The translations under genes were made by a program, and so were the position numbers. A DNA stretch of 64,000 nucleotides from assembly GCA_005879605.1 (NCBI GenBank), contig VBKE01000004.1, positions 1 through 64,000 on the forward strand, written 5' to 3'. The stretch is from Deltaproteobacteria bacterium (lineage in GTDB: Bacteria; Desulfobacterota; Binatia; UBA9968). Shown here in pieces: positions 38,869-48,934 of this stretch (within the stretch, counting starts at the first letter, position 1; each line of letters begins with the position of its first letter). Under the pieces are notes generated by a model. The model did not search any database. It was not told the origin of the DNA and saw only the letters and a list, made by a program, of their open reading frames with translations.

Positions 38869-39385
38869 AATATTCTCCTATGACAATTGCAGCAACACGT
38901 TTTTAATACTCCCTGGGCCGTTCCTTGAGCAGATGAGTTTCTGTCTCCGTCGTTCGAAGGGCCGGCTTTCACCGAGTGCAGCGTTCTGGGTAAATTTATA
39001 GATGTCGACGCCAAAGCTATGCCAACGGGCCTAAGTAGGCCTTGGATGACCTGAGTCATTAGCTAATAAGGAAGTTTTTGTGGCGAGGAAGAATTTATGG
39101 CAAGCGTTTGGCACAAGGAATTTTGCACAAAACCGTGAATCTTGGCAAAAATTGTAAGCCTTCGATTAATCGTAATTTTGTTGAGTTTTGCGGCGCCGAT
39201 GGGCGGACCGTGGCGATTGGCGAAAAAGTCAGACTTTTCTTTCGTGGGCACACGAGCGGCTTTGCTAATGGCATGCTGGGTTGCTGACCTTCGGCGTTAC
39301 CTGAAGGCGGCGTCGAGGAAAACGAAGAGAAAACTTGATCACGACGTGCCATTGGATATAGGTTAAATGGAGCAGAGACAAAGTC
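38869..39385. other. intergenic region upstream of the CODH-like operon, no gene seen
   Basis: 517 bases with no frame of coding character. It contains the short palindrome GGCCTAAGTAGGCC near 39029-39042 and several TTGGCA motifs between 39098 and 39145. These include TGGCAAGCGTTTGGCA at 39098-39113, a weak sigma-54-like match too far from the next start to call. Confidence 0.4.
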
Positions 39386-39880
39386 ATGGATGCGGCTACG
39401 AAGAAAAAGGTCTCTATCAGGATCAATGGCGTCGAGCACTCCCACGAGGTGGAGCCGCGGCTGCTGCTGGTTCATTTTCTTCGGGACGTCATAGGGCTAA
39501 CGGGCACTCACATCGGCTGCGAGACCAGTATCTGCGGGGCATGCACTATCATGCTCGACAACGCTGCGGTGAAATCCTGCACGGTGCTTGCGGTTCAGGC
39601 TGACGGCGCCGATCTTTTGACGATCGAGGGACTGGCTCAGGGGGAGAAACTCCATCCGCTCCAGGAGGCCTTTTGGGAATGTCACGGGCTTCAGTGCGGT
39701 TACTGCACTCCAGGGATGATTCTTTGCGCCCACCAGCTCCTGCTACGGAATCCGCAGCCGGCAGAGGACGAGATTCGTCACGCGCTTGACGGAAACCTCT
39801 GCCGCTGCACCGGCTATCAGCACATCGTGGACGCAGTCCAGCAGGCGGCAAAGAGAATGGGACAGAAGACGAAAAAATAA
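39386..39880 (+). CDS. 2Fe-2S subunit of a CO dehydrogenase/xanthine oxidase-family enzyme
   Basis: The 164-residue protein has the plant-type ferredoxin cluster CETSICGACTIMLD (Cys45, 50, 53) with a fourth Cys at 65. The all-helical second cluster is CGYCTPGM and CRCTGYQHI. This is the CoxS-type small subunit that passes electrons from the molybdenum site to FAD. The large and medium subunits follow, so this is a full three-subunit hydroxylase operon. Confidence 0.94.
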   Translation: MDAATKKKVSIRINGVEHSHEVEPRLLLVHFLRDVIGLTGTHIGCETSICGACTIMLDNAAVKSCTVLAVQADGADLLTIEGLAQGEKLHPLQEAFWECHGLQCGYCTPGMILCAHQLLLRNPQPAEDEIRHALDGNLCRCTGYQHIVDAVQQAAKRMGQKTKK

Positions 39881-39943
39881 GTCTGGAGTTTCGACCGAGT
39901 TGAAAGCCCAAGACCCGAAAAACCCGAAAATGGAGAACCCCCC

Positions 39944-42277
39944 ATGCCGGTAAGTAAGCTCGTTGGCGCTAAGGTGAAGCGGCGTGAAGATCCGAGATTG
40001 ATTCGTGGGCTTGGCCAGTACGTGGACGATATCAATCTTCCGAATACGCTCCATGTCGCGATTCTGAGAAGTCCCCACGCGCACGCGAGGATTAAAAGCA
40101 TCGAGACGGACGCTGCCCGCCGACATCCGGGTGTCGTCGCCGTCGTCACGGGAGCGGAGATCAAAGATCAGATCGGCACCCTGCCGACCAGCGGCGGCAA
40201 TGAGACGCTCAGGGTTCCCAAACACTACGTGCTCGCAGCCGATAAAGTCTGTCACGTCGGCGAGGGAATCGCAGCCGTAGTCGCCGAGGAGCGCTATACG
40301 GCTCCGGACGCGCTCGATCTGATTCGCGTGGAATATGAGCCTCTGCCGGTAGTCTCGGATCCGGAGAAGGCGCTGGCCCCAGGCTCTCCGGTGATTCATT
40401 CCGAGTGGCCCGACAACGTCGCCTTTCGCTCGGACCTCAAACATGGAAATTTAGCCAAGGCCTTTAAAGAAGCGGACAAAATCATCACGCAACGCCTCGT
40501 CCATCAGCGCCTGGCGCCCATCGCCATCGAACCGCGCGGGGTTTTGGCCCACTATCTCTCCTCTGACAAGGAGCTTACGGTATGGTCGTCGACCCAGATC
40601 CCACACATGCTCAAGAGCCATCTTTCTCAGATGCTCAAGCTGTCGGAGAAGCAGGTGCGAGTGATCGCGCCGGAAGTGGGCGGAGGATTCGGCAGCAAGC
40701 TCAACGTCTACGCCGAGGAAGGGCTGCTCGGTTACCTCGCTCTCAAGCTCAACTGTCCGGTAAAATGGACCGAGGGACGTAGAGAAAACATCCAAGCGAC
40801 TATTCATGGCAGGGGCCAAGTGGGTGACGTCGAGGCGGCGGTGAAAAAGGATGGGACGATCTTAGGATTGCGATACAAGGTCATCGCCGATATCGGCGCC
40901 TATCATCAGCTTTTCACGCCAGCCATTCCGCCCTTCACCGGCCTGATGCTTTCCGGCTGCTACAAGATCCCCGCGATCAGCATCGACTTGACGGCGGCTT
41001 TCACCAACAAGATGTCCACGGACGCTTATCGGGGCGCGGGCAGGCCCGAGGCCACCTATGTGATCGAGCGAATGGTGGATCGCATTGCTCAAGAGCTGCG
41101 GATCGATCCCGTGAAGGTGCGAAAGAAAAACTTTCCAAAACCTGCGGAGTTTCCGTTCAAGACCGCAACCGGCGTAGCTTATGACAGCGGCAATTATCAG
41201 CTCGCGCTGAATAAGGCGCTTAAAATTGTCGGCTATGAAAAGTTGCGCCGCGATCAGAAGAGACTCCGAAGTCAGCGCAGATACTTGGGCATCGGCCTAT
41301 CGACCTATGTCGAGATCTGCGCCATGGGACCCAAGGGAATGTGGGAGTACGGCAAGGTTGAGGTGGAACCCACCGGGAAAGTGAGGGTCTTGTCGGGCGC
41401 GTCGCCGCACGGGCAAGGACAGGAGACCTCCTTTGCGCAAATCGTCGCCGATCAACTGGGCGTCGAGATGGACGATATCACGGTCATTCATGGAGACACC
41501 GCTGCGGTAGCCAAAGGTATCGGCACTTTCGGCAGCCGGGCCACCGCGGTGGGCGGCATCGCCATCTATCAAGCGGCGGAGAAGGTTAAAGAGAAGGCGC
41601 GAGAGTTGGCCTCTCATTTCTTGGAAGTGGATGCGGACGATTTGGTATTTTCCGACGGGAGATTCAGCGTTAAGGGCGTGCCCAAAAAGGGGCTCACGGT
41701 TCAGCAAATCGCGCAGGAGGCGCACCGGGCTAAAAACTTACCCAAAAAGATGGAGCCCCGGCTTTCAGCGGAATCCACGTTTGAGCCGTCCAACTTCACC
41801 TTTCCCTTCGGCACCCACATCTGTGTGGTGGAAGTCGAGCCGCAAACTGGGAAAATCGGAATTAAAAAATACGTCGCGGTGGATGACTGCGGCAAAGTCA
41901 TCAATCCACTGCTCGTCGATGGACAGATCCAAGGAGGAATCGTCCAGGGCCTGGGACAGGCGCTTTACGAGGAAGTAGTTTACGACGAGAACGGCCAGCT
42001 CCTCACCGGCAGCTTGATGAATTATGCTTTGCCCAGAGCCGCGGATCTGCCGCGTTTGAATCTGACCCGCACGGAAACGCCGACCCCGGTCAATCCGCTG
42101 GGGATCAAAGGAATCGGCGAGGCGGGAACCATCGGCTCGACACCGGCCGTTGTGAACGCGGTGGTGGATGCGCTAGCTCCCTTTGGCGTCACGCATATCG
42201 ACATGCCGCTCACGCCTCAAAAGATCTGGAGCTTGTGTCAAGAAACGAAGGCAGCGGGTTCAGGAGGGCGACGATGA
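39944..42277 (+). CDS. molybdopterin large subunit of a CO dehydrogenase-like hydroxylase (form II motif)
   Basis: The 777-residue protein has GGGFGSKLN and the active-site loop AYRGAGRPEATY. It also has GQGQETSFAQI and the catalytic Glu region GIKGIGEAGTIG. AYRGAGR marks form II or related hydroxylases; true CO dehydrogenases of form I have AYRCSFR. CO oxidation is therefore not shown, and an aromatic, heterocyclic or aldehyde substrate is as likely. It overlaps the FAD subunit gene by 4 bases. Confidence 0.93.
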   Translation: MPVSKLVGAKVKRREDPRLIRGLGQYVDDINLPNTLHVAILRSPHAHARIKSIETDAARRHPGVVAVVTGAEIKDQIGTLPTSGGNETLRVPKHYVLAADKVCHVGEGIAAVVAEERYTAPDALDLIRVEYEPLPVVSDPEKALAPGSPVIHSEWPDNVAFRSDLKHGNLAKAFKEADKIITQRLVHQRLAPIAIEPRGVLAHYLSSDKELTVWSSTQIPHMLKSHLSQMLKLSEKQVRVIAPEVGGGFGSKLNVYAEEGLLGYLALKLNCPVKWTEGRRENIQATIHGRGQVGDVEAAVKKDGTILGLRYKVIADIGAYHQLFTPAIPPFTGLMLSGCYKIPAISIDLTAAFTNKMSTDAYRGAGRPEATYVIERMVDRIAQELRIDPVKVRKKNFPKPAEFPFKTATGVAYDSGNYQLALNKALKIVGYEKLRRDQKRLRSQRRYLGIGLSTYVEICAMGPKGMWEYGKVEVEPTGKVRVLSGASPHGQGQETSFAQIVADQLGVEMDDITVIHGDTAAVAKGIGTFGSRATAVGGIAIYQAAEKVKEKARELASHFLEVDADDLVFSDGRFSVKGVPKKGLTVQQIAQEAHRAKNLPKKMEPRLSAESTFEPSNFTFPFGTHICVVEVEPQTGKIGIKKYVAVDDCGKVINPLLVDGQIQGGIVQGLGQALYEEVVYDENGQLLTGSLMNYALPRAADLPRLNLTRTETPTPVNPLGIKGIGEAGTIGSTPAVVNAVVDALAPFGVTHIDMPLTPQKIWSLCQETKAAGSGGRR

Positions 42278-43143
42278 TCCCGGCTTCTTTTGATTACATC
42301 GCGCCGCAGAGTTTAGAGGAGGCCGTGCGCGCCTTGGCCGATCATGGAGAAGAGGCGAAGCTTCTGGCCGGCGGCCACAGCCTGTTGCCTCTAATGAAGC
42401 TCAGGCTCGCCAATCCAAAGTTGCTTATCGATCTCAGTAGAATTCCCGGGCTTCGCGGGATCAGGCATGAGGACGATAAAATCATCGTCGGCGCGCTCAC
42501 CACACATTATCAGATAGAAAGCTCGGAGCTGGTGAAGGAAAAGTGTCCCCTGCTGTCGCAGACAGCCGGCGCGATCGGCGATGTCCAGGTGCGCAATCGC
42601 GGAACCATCGGCGGCAGCCTGACCCACGCCGATCCCTCTGCCGATTGGCCGGCGGCGATCCTCGCGCTCGGAGGAGAGCTAAAACTCAGCGGGCCGAAAG
42701 GAGAGCGCCGGTCTGCGCCCGAGGATTTTTTTCTCGCTCCCATGACCACTGCGATCGAACCAACCGAGATCTTGACGGAGATCCGCGTGCCGGTGTTGTC
42801 CCAGCGGTGCGGAAGCGCATACCTCAAGATGGCTCAGCAGGCCTCCGGTTTCGCCCTGGTGGCCATCGCCGTGTGGCTGAGACTCGGCCGGAGCCGGCTC
42901 GTTGAGGAGATTGGCATCGGCGTGACCGGGTTAGGTGAGAAGCCTTTTCGCGCTCAGGCAGTCGAGCAATTCGTGCGAGGAAATAAGTTGACTCCCAAAT
43001 TGGTTGAGGCGAGCGCTTCTCAAGTCGCTGAGGGTATCGAGCCGCTGGAAGACCTTCACGCCGCCGCTAAATTTCGTGCTCACCTGGCGCGAGTCTATAC
43101 ATCCCGGGCCATTCAGGAAGCGGCGAAGAAAATTAAAAATTAA
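42274..43143 (+). CDS. FAD-binding medium subunit of the CO dehydrogenase-like hydroxylase
   Basis: The 289-residue protein has the FAD motifs LLAGGHSLLPLMKLRLANP and RNRGTIGGSLTHADPSADWP. It carries electrons from the iron-sulphur subunit to the acceptor. I chose the ATG at 42274, which overlaps the large subunit stop (ATGA) and gives the family N-terminus MIPASFDYIAP. The gene ends the operon; the next gene is on the opposite strand. Confidence 0.93.
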   Translation: MIPASFDYIAPQSLEEAVRALADHGEEAKLLAGGHSLLPLMKLRLANPKLLIDLSRIPGLRGIRHEDDKIIVGALTTHYQIESSELVKEKCPLLSQTAGAIGDVQVRNRGTIGGSLTHADPSADWPAAILALGGELKLSGPKGERRSAPEDFFLAPMTTAIEPTEILTEIRVPVLSQRCGSAYLKMAQQASGFALVAIAVWLRLGRSRLVEEIGIGVTGLGEKPFRAQAVEQFVRGNKLTPKLVEASASQVAEGIEPLEDLHAAAKFRAHLARVYTSRAIQEAAKKIKN

Positions 43144-43175
43144 AAGTTAGAAAGTAAAAATAGACCCGTTGGCTC

Positions 43176-44339
43176 CTACGCCTCCGCTGCGTGTGAATAT
43201 GCCGTATAGCCTTTGGGAATGAGGCGGATCACTTCGTCTTTTGCCGGGTCCCTGTTGATGCCTATAGGATCATCGCCGGTTTGGACTGCGTGGATCTGAT
43301 CGCGGAGCAGTTTTCGAAACATGATAATGCCGCGGTCCGATTCGCCGAGATGCTCCCTGGCGCGATCGGCTATCGGGCCTTGGGTTTCCCAGGCCATGTG
43401 GTCCTGGCTGGCAAAATTGTCCAGATGAAACTCGCCGCCGGCGTTTTTGGTGCCGACAAACTCAACCGGCACGTCTTCGGGTTGCGGCGCCACGCTGCCA
43501 TCTTTGGTTGGAGCGAAGCGGAACTGGAGAACCTGCGTATTAAAATCGTCGATGGGCGTGCGAAAATGCATGGCATACCCCATTCGCACAGGGACGAAAA
43601 GAATATTGGGGAAGATGAGCGGGTGGGGCGCCTCGACCGGGACGTCATCGCCGGCAAAGACCCGTTGCTTCTGGATTCCCGCCCAGGTGGGCTCAACCAC
43701 CAACTCGAACTCGATCTTGCTCAGCTGCTGATAGTGAAAGGGCACGTGGTCGGGGTTTCCCTTTAGCTTCAAGGTATGAGAGTGGAGATAATAAGTGTGA
43801 GTCGGATCGACGGAGTTCTCCATCGCTTGCAGCCAGTTGCACCGCAAGACCTCGCAGATATCCACTTTCTTCACTCCATCCTGCCGCACGAGAACATCCC
43901 ATTTGGGGAGAAGAGGCTTTTTCTCCGGCGGTCCCATGTAGGCGAACAGGAGCCCGCTTAACTTTGCGACTGGATAGGCTGGATGTGAGATTTTTGCTTT
44001 GAAGCCGGTCTCCGGGCTCTCAAAGGGCTGTTCCAGGCATTTGCCGCAAAGATCGTACTTCCATCCATGATAGGCGCAGCGGATGCCGTCCTCCTCGACG
44101 AATCCATAGTAGAGGGATGCCCCGCGGTGGGAGCAGTGCTCCCCGACGAGACCGTACGTTCCCCTGCGATCGCGGAACAGCACCAAATCTTCGCCCAGGA
44201 CCTTCACTCTCTTTTTTGGCTTTTCGTTGCTCAGCTCTGATGCTGCCCCGACAACGTGCCAGTAGCGCCTGAGGAGTTGGCCTGCCGGAGTCCCAGGACC
44301 TACGCGCGCGAGCCATTCGTTCTCTTCTTGACTGAGCAT
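43176..44339 (-). CDS. Rieske non-haem iron oxygenase, alpha subunit type
   Basis: The 387-residue protein has the Rieske cluster ligands C69-H71 (EHCSHRGASLYYG) and C88-H91 (RCAYHGW). The mononuclear iron site lies in ENSVDPTHTYYLHSH (His181, His186). The layout matches VanA/phthalate-4,5-dioxygenase-like enzymes that hydroxylate or O-demethylate aromatic rings. No reductase gene is adjacent. The promoter is well formed. The convergent CODH-like operon and divergent cupin genes suggest one catabolic cluster; the substrate is unknown. Confidence 0.88.
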   Translation of the reverse strand: MLSQEENEWLARVGPGTPAGQLLRRYWHVVGAASELSNEKPKKRVKVLGEDLVLFRDRRGTYGLVGEHCSHRGASLYYGFVEEDGIRCAYHGWKYDLCGKCLEQPFESPETGFKAKISHPAYPVAKLSGLLFAYMGPPEKKPLLPKWDVLVRQDGVKKVDICEVLRCNWLQAMENSVDPTHTYYLHSHTLKLKGNPDHVPFHYQQLSKIEFELVVEPTWAGIQKQRVFAGDDVPVEAPHPLIFPNILFVPVRMGYAMHFRTPIDDFNTQVLQFRFAPTKDGSVAPQPEDVPVEFVGTKNAGGEFHLDNFASQDHMAWETQGPIADRAREHLGESDRGIIMFRKLLRDQIHAVQTGDDPIGINRDPAKDEVIRLIPKGYTAYSHAAEA

Positions 44340-44408
44340 GGAGATAAGCTCCTTTCTCTCGATCGCCGCCGGTTTGAATGTCGGTATTATCCTTGACCTG
44401 TCGAAGTG

Positions 44409-44438
44409 ATGCTATTAGAAGTCCCGGCAGGGTGTCAA
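44409..44438 (-). promoter_or_regulatory. sigma-70 promoter for the Rieske oxygenase gene
   Basis: TTGACA (44438-44433), an 18-base spacer and TAGCAT (44414-44409), pointing at the gene whose ATG is at 44339. The remaining bases to 44673 hold nothing I can support. Confidence 0.5.
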
Positions 44439-44673
44439 CGGAAAGCGGGAGGCGAGACGACAATAGAGGAAAAGCCACGTGGAAGGAGCGCCGAGGTCAC
44501 GGCGAAGGAGCAAAACACCCAAGTATGACAACCGAATATAGAAAACTCCAGGAGAAGAAAGACTGACCTGATCGAAGCGCGAGCGGGCAATTGCGTTGTC
44601 GAATCAAGCGTTACAGTTCAGTCGTGAGACGGCTCCAAGGTTGACGAAGCGTTCGGCGACGCCGGAGGGAACG

Positions 44674-45804
44674 TCAGTTGTACGTCGGCATCTCGCAGGA
44701 CACGTTACTCTTACTCAATTCCTCTTCGTAGTGCCTGCGGATCGCGGGGTCTTCGTCTTCATACTGGATCAGGGTGCCGCCTTGCTTCACGTCGATGTAG
44801 ACGCCATCTTCACTCCGCTTATCGGCAGTCTTAAAGCCGATGGGGTAAAGCCGGCTGCCGTAGCGGATCGCCAGATGACGCGCCGGTGTCGGTCCGGTAT
44901 TAAAATGCTGATGAAACCAGCCGCCGGGAGGGCAATAGATGCTTCCCTTTTTCCATTTAATCTTTATTACCTCATCGCCGCGGCCACTCTCATAGGGCCG
45001 GGTGCCGAGCTCTTTGTTCCACAGCAAAACATATCCCGATGATTGCAATCCGCAAAGGATCGCCCCTGCGCCGTGATAATGGGCTTTGTGATAGCGTCCC
45101 GCCGGCCACTGGGCCAAATGGCCGATCAGAGAATTGCCCGACAGCTCGAATTGTGTGATGCGCACTCCGGAGCCCTTGACGTCTCTGGCGTCCAGATTCG
45201 CCGATTGAATGTCCGAGATGAAATTGGTTTCCCAAATATGTTGCATGCCGTTCTCGTAACGCTTCTGTCCCACCTTAAAGAAATCCTCCGCTCCCGAGTA
45301 GCGCTCTGAAAACACATACGGGCAGTTGAAGACGAACTTCTCGTCGTGAACGACATCCATCACCACGGGAGCGTTGGTTACGGCCAAAAACTTGATGGGC
45401 TCCCGACCGCCGTTGATCAGCCGGTGCCACGCGTTGAGCGGCGGAGCAAACAAGCTCCACGGGCCCCATTCGAAGGCCTGCTTTCGCGCCCCTTCCTGCC
45501 AGACTTCGGTAGCGCCGTGTCCATTGAGAATGCAGATGACTTCTTCGTAAAAATGTTTTTCCGGCTCTAAAGCGCCGCCGGCCGGGATCTCCGCCACGTA
45601 CATTCCGGTGACGCCTTCCATGCCGTAAAGATTGATGAACGCTGCTTGGCCTCCCAACTTGGGCCAGCGCGCCAGCTCCACGTCTCGCACGTCTTCCAGT
45701 CCATATCCGCCTACCACCGGTATGCCTTGACGCTTCATCCACTGGAAGTAGGGCGTTTTCTGAAACGCCGCCATCAGAGCTTTTACGCGATCATCGGGTG
45801 CCAT
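44674..45804 (-). CDS. double-cupin protein, dioxygenase-like, function unknown
   Basis: About 376 residues with two cupin barrels. The first has AGGALEPEKHFYEEVICIL and the second KAHYHGAGAILCGL with HQHFNTGPTPARH. The His/Glu pattern can hold a metal, as in gentisate-type dioxygenases, though I cannot assign activity. I chose ATG 45804 (MAPDDRVKALMAAF), which has AGGAG upstream. It is a clear paralogue of the protein at 49169 (shared GHGAT.VWQ.G, FEWGP, WETN and HFNTG). The Rieske oxygenase neighbour supports an aromatic breakdown role. Confidence 0.78.
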   Translation of the reverse strand: MAPDDRVKALMAAFQKTPYFQWMKRQGIPVVGGYGLEDVRDVELARWPKLGGQAAFINLYGMEGVTGMYVAEIPAGGALEPEKHFYEEVICILNGHGATEVWQEGARKQAFEWGPWSLFAPPLNAWHRLINGGREPIKFLAVTNAPVVMDVVHDEKFVFNCPYVFSERYSGAEDFFKVGQKRYENGMQHIWETNFISDIQSANLDARDVKGSGVRITQFELSGNSLIGHLAQWPAGRYHKAHYHGAGAILCGLQSSGYVLLWNKELGTRPYESGRGDEVIKIKWKKGSIYCPPGGWFHQHFNTGPTPARHLAIRYGSRLYPIGFKTADKRSEDGVYIDVKQGGTLIQYEDEDPAIRRHYEEELSKSNVSCEMPTYN

Positions 45805-46019
45805 AGGAAAGTCTCCTTTTGGTTCGGCAATCAAAAGTGCGGCAGAAATTTGCCGATCAGGTATTCGTAGACGGCAAATCCTAAAGGAGGTTCAAGCCAA
45901 TTTGTTGCTTTGCGAAAACCCTTTGGGCCGCGTTGTACGAGTTGCGAGCAACTTTGGGACCGGGACACACAAGGAATTACGCGCGATAAGAGAGAGCGCG
46001 GAAGCTTACTCCGTTCAGT

Positions 46020-47522
46020 TTACTGTAAGCGTTTCCCATCGCCGCCGTAGATTTCTATGCTGCCAAATTTTTCCAGAATCGATTTGATCTTCTCGCCGTC
46101 GCCGACCGCAACGATCTGCATCGCTTCCGGGTTGAGGTATTTACGCGCCACGCGCTGTACGTCTTCGGCGGTCACCGCGGCGATCTTGGCAGGATAGTTG
46201 TCCCAGTAGTCATCCGGTAAATTGTAGAGCTTGCGCGTGATCGCGAAGCCGACCAGTTGGGCCGGCTGTTCGAGGGCGAGAGCAAAGCGCGCAACCACCG
46301 ACCGTTTTGTTGCGGCCAATTCCGCTTCGCTCACTTGGGTGTCGCGGATGCGCCGAATCTCGTTGAAAAACTCCGTGAGAGCCCCGTCGGTGACTTCGGT
46401 ACGCACATCGGCGCCGGCGCTCCATGGTCCGGGATATTCGACGGCAGTAAAGTTGCTGTAGGCGCCATAGGTATATCCTTTCTCTTCGCGCAAATTCAGG
46501 AACAGTCGAGCGGCCGGGCCGCCGCCGAGCAAATGATTCATGACGACCATCGGGACGAAGTCTTCACTGCGGCGGTCGATGGCGATATTGCCTAACGCCA
46601 AAGTTGTCTGAACCGAGTTTGGACGATCGACGAGATAAACCTTGCGAGCTGACGCCGGAACCGGATTGGGAGGCATTTGTTCGTTGTCGGGTGTACCGTT
46701 CCAGTTCGCCAGCGACTTTTTCAACTTGGGAAGCAACTCGGACGGATAGACATCGCCGGCAAAGGCCAGCACGGAGTCCCGCGGTGAATACCGTTGCCTG
46801 TGCCATTGGGTAAGCAGCTCCGGCGTTAGCGCGTCAATGGAGTCTATCGTTGCAGTTACCACGGCCGCCGGATGACTGCCGAAGACGGCACGATTAAATC
46901 TCTCGCCGGCGAGGAACCCTGGCCTTGATCGCTGCTGGCGCAGTTGCACTTTAGCCCGCTCTTTGAGCTGATTCAGCTCCGCCACGGGAAAGCTAGGATG
47001 GAGCAGGATATCTAGCGCGACGGTAAACCAGTCGTCAAAATTCTCGCTTAGACCCGAGGCGGTGAACACGGTCTCGACCGAACCGAAATTTGCTCCGGCT
47101 CCCACCGAGGCCCCGAGGCGATCGAGCTCCTCGGCGATTTGCCTGCTGGTGCGCTTGTGGGTGCCTTCGCGCAGCATCTGCGCCGTGGCGGAAGCCAAGC
47201 CGGACAAGTTGGCCGGCTCAAAGAGAGCCCCGGCGTCGCGAATATGTAACTGGGCGAATACGCTGGGTAGACGGTGGTCTTCCAAGATCAAGACCGTAAG
47301 TCCGTTCGCGAGTTTGACCTCGACCGGTTTCGGCAGATGGACCCGAAGTGTTTCACTCGACACCGGCGCTTTGTTCTTGCGCTCGACTTGACTTGAAGGA
47401 ACGGCCGAAGAATCCTGTCCGGAAACAGTTCCAGGTCGCGCGATCAGAACGGCCGTTGTCAATGCCAGCAGCGAAATCAACCCCATGAGGCACGCGCTGG
47501 AAGCTTTTACACAAATCTTCAT
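46020..47522 (-). CDS. M16-family peptidase-like subunit lacking the zinc motif
   Basis: The 500-residue protein has a signal peptide (LMGLISLLALTTAVLIA) and two M16 domains (NGLTVLILEDHRLPSVFAQL at the start). At the place of HxxEH it reads LASATAQML, so the zinc site is missing. The C-terminal domain keeps EEKGYTYGAYS, the Arg/Tyr substrate loop typical of the non-catalytic partner. It follows an active M16 gene after 17 bases. Such pairs form periplasmic heterodimers like mitochondrial processing peptidase. Confidence 0.88.
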   Translation of the reverse strand: MKICVKASSACLMGLISLLALTTAVLIARPGTVSGQDSSAVPSSQVERKNKAPVSSETLRVHLPKPVEVKLANGLTVLILEDHRLPSVFAQLHIRDAGALFEPANLSGLASATAQMLREGTHKRTSRQIAEELDRLGASVGAGANFGSVETVFTASGLSENFDDWFTVALDILLHPSFPVAELNQLKERAKVQLRQQRSRPGFLAGERFNRAVFGSHPAAVVTATIDSIDALTPELLTQWHRQRYSPRDSVLAFAGDVYPSELLPKLKKSLANWNGTPDNEQMPPNPVPASARKVYLVDRPNSVQTTLALGNIAIDRRSEDFVPMVVMNHLLGGGPAARLFLNLREEKGYTYGAYSNFTAVEYPGPWSAGADVRTEVTDGALTEFFNEIRRIRDTQVSEAELAATKRSVVARFALALEQPAQLVGFAITRKLYNLPDDYWDNYPAKIAAVTAEDVQRVARKYLNPEAMQIVAVGDGEKIKSILEKFGSIEIYGGDGKRLQ

Positions 47523-47539
47523 CTTTTATGAGTCATGAA

Positions 47540-48934
47540 TCAGCCGTCCGCGGGCGCGGCAGTTGCCGTTTTGGACTTCGGCAAGGTTGTAACCACAGTT
47601 CTGCTGTCAGCTTTTAGATACGTGCGGGCAACTCGCTGCAAGTCGGCTTTGTTCACCTGCGCGATCTTGTCGAGGACCGTGTTAATCAGCTCCGGTTCGT
47701 TATAATAGACGGCATAATGGCCAAGCGCGTTGGCGCGCGCCCGCGTGCTGTAGAGGTTTTGCGCTTGTTGTAGCCGGAGCTTCATACGAACTTTGTCGAG
47801 CTCCCAATCGCTCACCGGTTGGTTCTTCAGGCTTTCGATCTCTTCATAGACGAGCCTTTCGACCTCGTGGAGATTTCGGTCAGGACGGACAACCAATGAT
47901 ACCGAGAACAAGGATCTCCCGCGGCGTTCATCCGGCCCGGCCGAAACCCGAACAACCATCTCCAGCTCTTTTACGAGCTTTTGATAGAGACGGGACGATA
48001 GGTCGCCGCCCATAATATGGCCCAGCGCCAGGAGCGCATACCAATCCGGTGTATTTCCCGGCGCGGTCTTGTAGACGAGGTCGAGGCGGGGCGCTTGGGC
48101 GAAGGCGTCTTCCATAGTCTTGCGCCGCTCGCCGCTCTGTTCCGGCTCGGTCATGTCGAGCGCTGGAGGAGATGTCTGGGACGGGATGCTTTCAAAGTAT
48201 TTCTTCACCAGCGTTAAAGCCGTGTCGCCCTGAAAATCGCCGACCAGTGACAGCACCGCGTTGTTAGGCGCATAGTAAGTCTTAAAAAACGCGCTTGCGT
48301 CTTCGATGCCGGCGGCGTTCAAATCTTTCATTGAGCCGATTGTCGAGTGTTTGTAGGCAAAATTGTCGTAGGCCGTTTCAATGATCGTTTCGAAGGTTCT
48401 GCCGTAGGGCCGGTTATCATAGTTTAGTCGGCGCTCTTCCTGTACCGCGTGGCGCTGGTTGGTGAAATTGGCTTCTGTGACGTTGAGCGCGCGCATCCGG
48501 TCCGCCTCCAGAAATATCCCCAGCTCCAGCTGATTCGCAGGCAACGTTTCGAAGTAGTTGGTCCGGTCGGCATTGGTGGTGCCGTTGGCGCTCCCGCCGT
48601 TATTCAAAATCAGAATGAAGTGTTCCCCTTTGCCGACGTTCGCCGACCCCTGAAACATCATATGCTCGAAAAGATGAGCGAACCCCGTCCGCCCTGGACG
48701 CTCATCCCGGGAGCCGACATTGTAAGTGACGCAGATCGAGTAGGTTGGAGCGGCGTGATCCTCCGAAAGAATGACTCTTAGCCCGTTCTTTAACGTGAAT
48801 TCCCGGAACGGAACGTATGGTTTGGCGGGTTGGCTCACCGGAACCTCGCCGGGCTCGCCGATCCGCGCCGGGGCAACCGCGCAGGCAAAAAGGAAGCTTA
48901 ATAGGCACAATAACGACGCGCGCGCTCTTGGCAA
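47540..48934 (-). CDS. M16-family zinc peptidase, catalytic subunit
   Basis: The 464-residue protein has a signal peptide (LLCLLSFLFACAVA) and the inverted zinc motif HLFEH (His87, Glu90, His91). A glutamate about 76 residues later lies in RHAVQEERR. It should cut exported peptides or protein fragments in the periplasm with its inactive partner encoded downstream. The start is TTG 48934, preceded by GGAGGA. The two genes form an operon on the minus strand, divergent from the cupin gene at 49169. Confidence 0.9.
   Translation of the reverse strand: MPRARASLLCLLSFLFACAVAPARIGEPGEVPVSQPAKPYVPFREFTLKNGLRVILSEDHAAPTYSICVTYNVGSRDERPGRTGFAHLFEHMMFQGSANVGKGEHFILILNNGGSANGTTNADRTNYFETLPANQLELGIFLEADRMRALNVTEANFTNQRHAVQEERRLNYDNRPYGRTFETIIETAYDNFAYKHSTIGSMKDLNAAGIEDASAFFKTYYAPNNAVLSLVGDFQGDTALTLVKKYFESIPSQTSPPALDMTEPEQSGERRKTMEDAFAQAPRLDLVYKTAPGNTPDWYALLALGHIMGGDLSSRLYQKLVKELEMVVRVSAGPDERRGRSLFSVSLVVRPDRNLHEVERLVYEEIESLKNQPVSDWELDKVRMKLRLQQAQNLYSTRARANALGHYAVYYNEPELINTVLDKIAQVNKADLQRVARTYLKADSRTVVTTLPKSKTATAAPADG

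Noticed and set aside
39098-39113. TGGCAAGCGTTTGGCA as a sigma-54 promoter of the CODH-like operon
   Set aside because: Correct GG-GC spacing but poor -12 element and about 270 bases from the start; kept only as a note.
39944-43143. Calling the operon a true aerobic CO dehydrogenase
   Set aside because: The active-site loop is AYRGAGR rather than AYRCSFR, so CO is not a safe substrate.
45939-45952. AGTTGCGAGCAACT as a terminator after the M16 operon
   Set aside because: Short 6-bp stem with no T-run.
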